Below are positions 7,435 to 8,793 of a stretch of DNA of 8,793 bases, piece after piece. Below the pieces are notes generated by a model. The model worked only from the letters and a program-made list of their open reading frames with translations, did no database searches and was not told the DNA's origin. Position numbers and translations under genes: made by a program. The DNA lies in NCBI GenBank assembly GCA_004296865.1, contig SCVQ01000610.1, positions 1 through 8,793 on the forward strand. The letters are read 5' to 3'. This stretch comes from Nitrospirota bacterium. Its GTDB lineage: Bacteria > Nitrospirota > Nitrospiria > Nitrospirales > Nitrospiraceae. Positions within the stretch are counted from its first letter, which is position 1, and every line of letters starts with the position of its first letter.

Positions 7435-7946
7435 GGCATCCTCCCATGAATGAGATCTTCCGCAAGCGCGAAGACCCCACCGAATGCGGCGCGGCGTTTC
7501 ATGCCCTGTCCTTCGCCGACAAACCGCTCATCGCGTTCGCCATGCATGACCCCCTTCGATCCCCCTGCCCGATGCCGTTCCTCACCCCCTGGAGCCAGCC
7601 TGTTGCAAACCACCCGCGCCAGGTCCTCCAACCCGAACGGCTTGCCCATCACGTCCGCTTCGCCCCACTCATGCACCCGCCCCAGCATGGCCTCGTCGCG
7701 AGCACCGGCCAACAGCAGCACCTTCCCCGCGAAGTTCCCGCGACGAAGCCTGCCAAGCACATCGACCCCGCTCATGTCCGGCAGGTCGACATCGAGCACG
7801 ATCATCTGCAACGACTCCTGCTCCGCAAGCGCCAAGGCCTCCCGGCCGTTTCGCGCCGAACAGACCCGATAGCCCAGCAGACGCAAGAACTCGGCGTAGA
7901 GGAGACGGAGTTGCGGCTCATCCTCAACCACGAGGATCGTGCTCAT
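7431..7946 (-). CDS. Stand-alone response regulator (receiver domain) inside the dcw operon
   Basis: 171 residues. Residues 2-118 form a complete CheY-like receiver domain: the metal-binding acidic pair E8/D9 in ILVVEDE, phospho-acceptor D52 in VLDVDLPDMSG, and the conserved lysine K102 in GKPF. No output domain follows; residues 119-171 are a Gly/Arg-rich tail that I do not recognise. The Ser/Thr switch position (CheY T87) is Ala80 and the aromatic switch position (CheY Y106) is Val99, so signalling output may be atypical. The ATG overlaps the rsmH stop (ATGA), with AGAGGT four bases upstream; the gene's own stop overlaps the ftsL start (ATGA). This strict coupling says it is co-expressed with the division genes. 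No histidine kinase is in the window. Its partner and role are unknown; a phosphorylation-dependent adaptor acting on the divisome or wall synthesis is inference only. Confidence 0.93.
   Translation of the reverse strand: MSTILVVEDEPQLRLLYAEFLRLLGYRVCSARNGREALALAEQESLQMIVLDVDLPDMSGVDVLGRLRRGNFAGKVLLLAGARDEAMLGRVHEWGEADVMGKPFGLEDLARVVCNRLAPGGEERHRAGGSKGVMHGERDERFVGEGQGMKRRAAFGGVFALAEDLIHGRMP
7440..7445 (-). promoter_or_regulatory. Shine-Dalgarno site of ftsL
   Basis: GGGAGG lies five bases before the ftsL ATG and inside the last codons of the response-regulator gene. It is one of the strongest ribosome sites in the window and fixes the ftsL start at 7434, even though that leaves almost no cytoplasmic residues ahead of the membrane segment. 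Confidence 0.75.
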
Positions 7947-8793
7947 GCCGACCTCTGCAAAGGAAGCCGTTCGGCAACCCGCAGCTTGGCACTGCGGGCA
8001 CGCGGGTTGGCGCGACGCTCGGCCTCTGTTGAGACCACCGGCTTCTTGGTGAGCGTCAGCAGGCAGGGAGCCGCGCCCTGCGACAGGGCCCGAAAGGTCT
8101 GCTTGGCGATGCGGTCTTCGAGCGAATGAAAGGAGATCACGCAGAGCCGGCCGCCCGGCGTCAGCACACCGGCAGCGGCCCGCAATGATTCTTCCAGGAC
8201 CTCAAGCTCGCCGTTAACGGCGATCCGCAGCGCCTGAAATGTGCGCGTCGCACAGTGCAGGCGTCCATGACGATAGAACGAAGGGACCGCACCCCGTATC
8301 GCGTCCATCAGATCACCCGTGGTCTGCAGCGGGCGCATCTCGCGGGCGCGAACGATCGCGCGGGCAATCCGCCGCGAGTACCGCTCTTCGCCGTACCGGT
8401 AAATCAGGTCCGCTAGTTCGGATTCAGGAAGCCGAGCGAGAAGATCGGCGGCCGTCGGACCGCTGCTGCGGTCCATGCGCATATCGAGCGGACCGTCAGC
8501 GAGAAAACTGAAGCCTCGCTCAGGCTGGTCCAATTGAGCCGACGACACTCCAAGATCAAAGACCACGCCGTCAACCTCCGACACGCCGACCGACGTCAGG
8601 TGCTGCTTGATCTCGCGAAAATTTCCCCGAATGAGCTGCACGCGGCCCTCGAATCGCTTGAGACGATTCCGAGTCGTTTCAATTGCCGCTTCGTCTCGAT
8701 CGATGCCAATCAACACTCCATCCGGCCCGCTCAGCTCAAGGATGCGAGAAGCCAGGCCGCCTTGCCCGACCGTGCAATCGACATAGCGCCCGC
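7943..8793 (-). CDS. rsmH: 16S rRNA (cytosine-1402-N4) methyltransferase RsmH (MraW), 5' end outside window
   Basis: RsmH uses S-adenosylmethionine to methylate N4 of C1402 in 16S rRNA, in the decoding centre of the small subunit. The frame is open to the window edge, giving 282 visible residues; compared with about 310 in the family, roughly 25 N-terminal residues are missing. Visible residues 4-12 read VDCTVGQGG, the SAM-binding glycine motif, followed by GIDRDEAAI (about 28-36), the acidic end of strand 2. Further family blocks are DLGVSSAQLD, GPLDMRMD, YGEERYSRRIARAIV, ATRTFQALRIAVN and the C-terminal CVISFHSLEDRI and NPRARSAKLRVAE. The usual His-Pro before ATRTFQ is His-Cys here. A GTG at 8716 is an internal valine, not the start. 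The stop overlaps the next gene's start by four bases (ATGA). First visible gene of the cluster; mraZ would be expected upstream but is not seen. Confidence 0.96.
   Translation of the reverse strand, partial: GRYVDCTVGQGGLASRILELSGPDGVLIGIDRDEAAIETTRNRLKRFEGRVQLIRGNFREIKQHLTSVGVSEVDGVVFDLGVSSAQLDQPERGFSFLADGPLDMRMDRSSGPTAADLLARLPESELADLIYRYGEERYSRRIARAIVRAREMRPLQTTGDLMDAIRGAVPSFYRHGRLHCATRTFQALRIAVNGELEVLEESLRAAAGVLTPGGRLCVISFHSLEDRIAKQTFRALSQGAAPCLLTLTKKPVVSTEAERRANPRARSAKLRVAERLPLQRSA

Noticed and set aside
6948..8129. Plus-strand open frame of 393 codons antisense to ftsI, ftsL, the regulator and rsmH
   Set aside because: It crosses four gene junctions on the other strand, its product is rich in Arg/Pro/Ala/Ser with no motif, and long antisense frames are expected in GC-rich coding DNA.
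1..8793. Mobile elements, CRISPR arrays, tRNA or rRNA genes
   Set aside because: The window is almost wholly occupied by eight cell-wall and division cluster genes; no transposase, spaced direct repeats or RNA gene signatures were seen.

Overview
The window is one continuous stretch of a dcw (division and cell wall) cluster. Every gene lies on the minus strand, so transcription runs from high to low coordinates. The order is rsmH (5' end cut off), a stand-alone response regulator, ftsL, ftsI, murE, murF, mraY, murD (3' end cut off). The rsmH-ftsL-ftsI-murE-murF-mraY-murD order is the classical bacterial dcw order; the receiver-domain gene between rsmH and ftsL is the foreign item. The DNA is GC-rich by eye. 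MurE carries the DNPR signature of meso-diaminopimelate ligases, so the organism is a diderm-type bacterium with DAP peptidoglycan. A Nitrospira-like bacterium (Nitrospirota) is my best guess, but this is an impression of gene order and protein style, not a search result.

Layout: rsmH 8793-7943; response regulator 7946-7431; ftsL 7434-7102; ftsI 7105-5375; murE 5378-3861; murF about 3873-2359; mraY 2272-1196; murD 1100-1 (continues outside). Four junctions overlap by exactly four bases (ATGA or GTGA), and murE/murF overlap by 1 to 13 bases depending on the murF start. The upper part therefore looks like one translationally coupled mRNA. No promoter or terminator is visible; the promoter is presumably upstream of 8793.

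Only two junctions have real gaps: murF-mraY (86 bases) and mraY-murD (95 bases). Each holds a short open frame that would keep the coupling chain intact: 28 codons starting on the murF stop (ATGA), and 21 codons behind a GGGAG site ending on the murD start (ATGA). Each gap also has an inverted repeat touching the preceding stop codon; the mraY-murD one is built of GTGACG-type heptamers and looks like a dispersed intergenic element.

Together the genes make the UDP-MurNAc-pentapeptide and lipid I precursors (MurD adds D-Glu, MurE adds DAP, MurF adds D-Ala-D-Ala, MraY transfers to undecaprenyl phosphate), the septal transpeptidase FtsI and its divisome partner FtsL, plus the 16S rRNA methyltransferase RsmH. 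The regulator is the most unusual element: a receiver with intact phosphorylation pocket but without the usual Ser/Thr and aromatic switch residues, placed inside the division operon.
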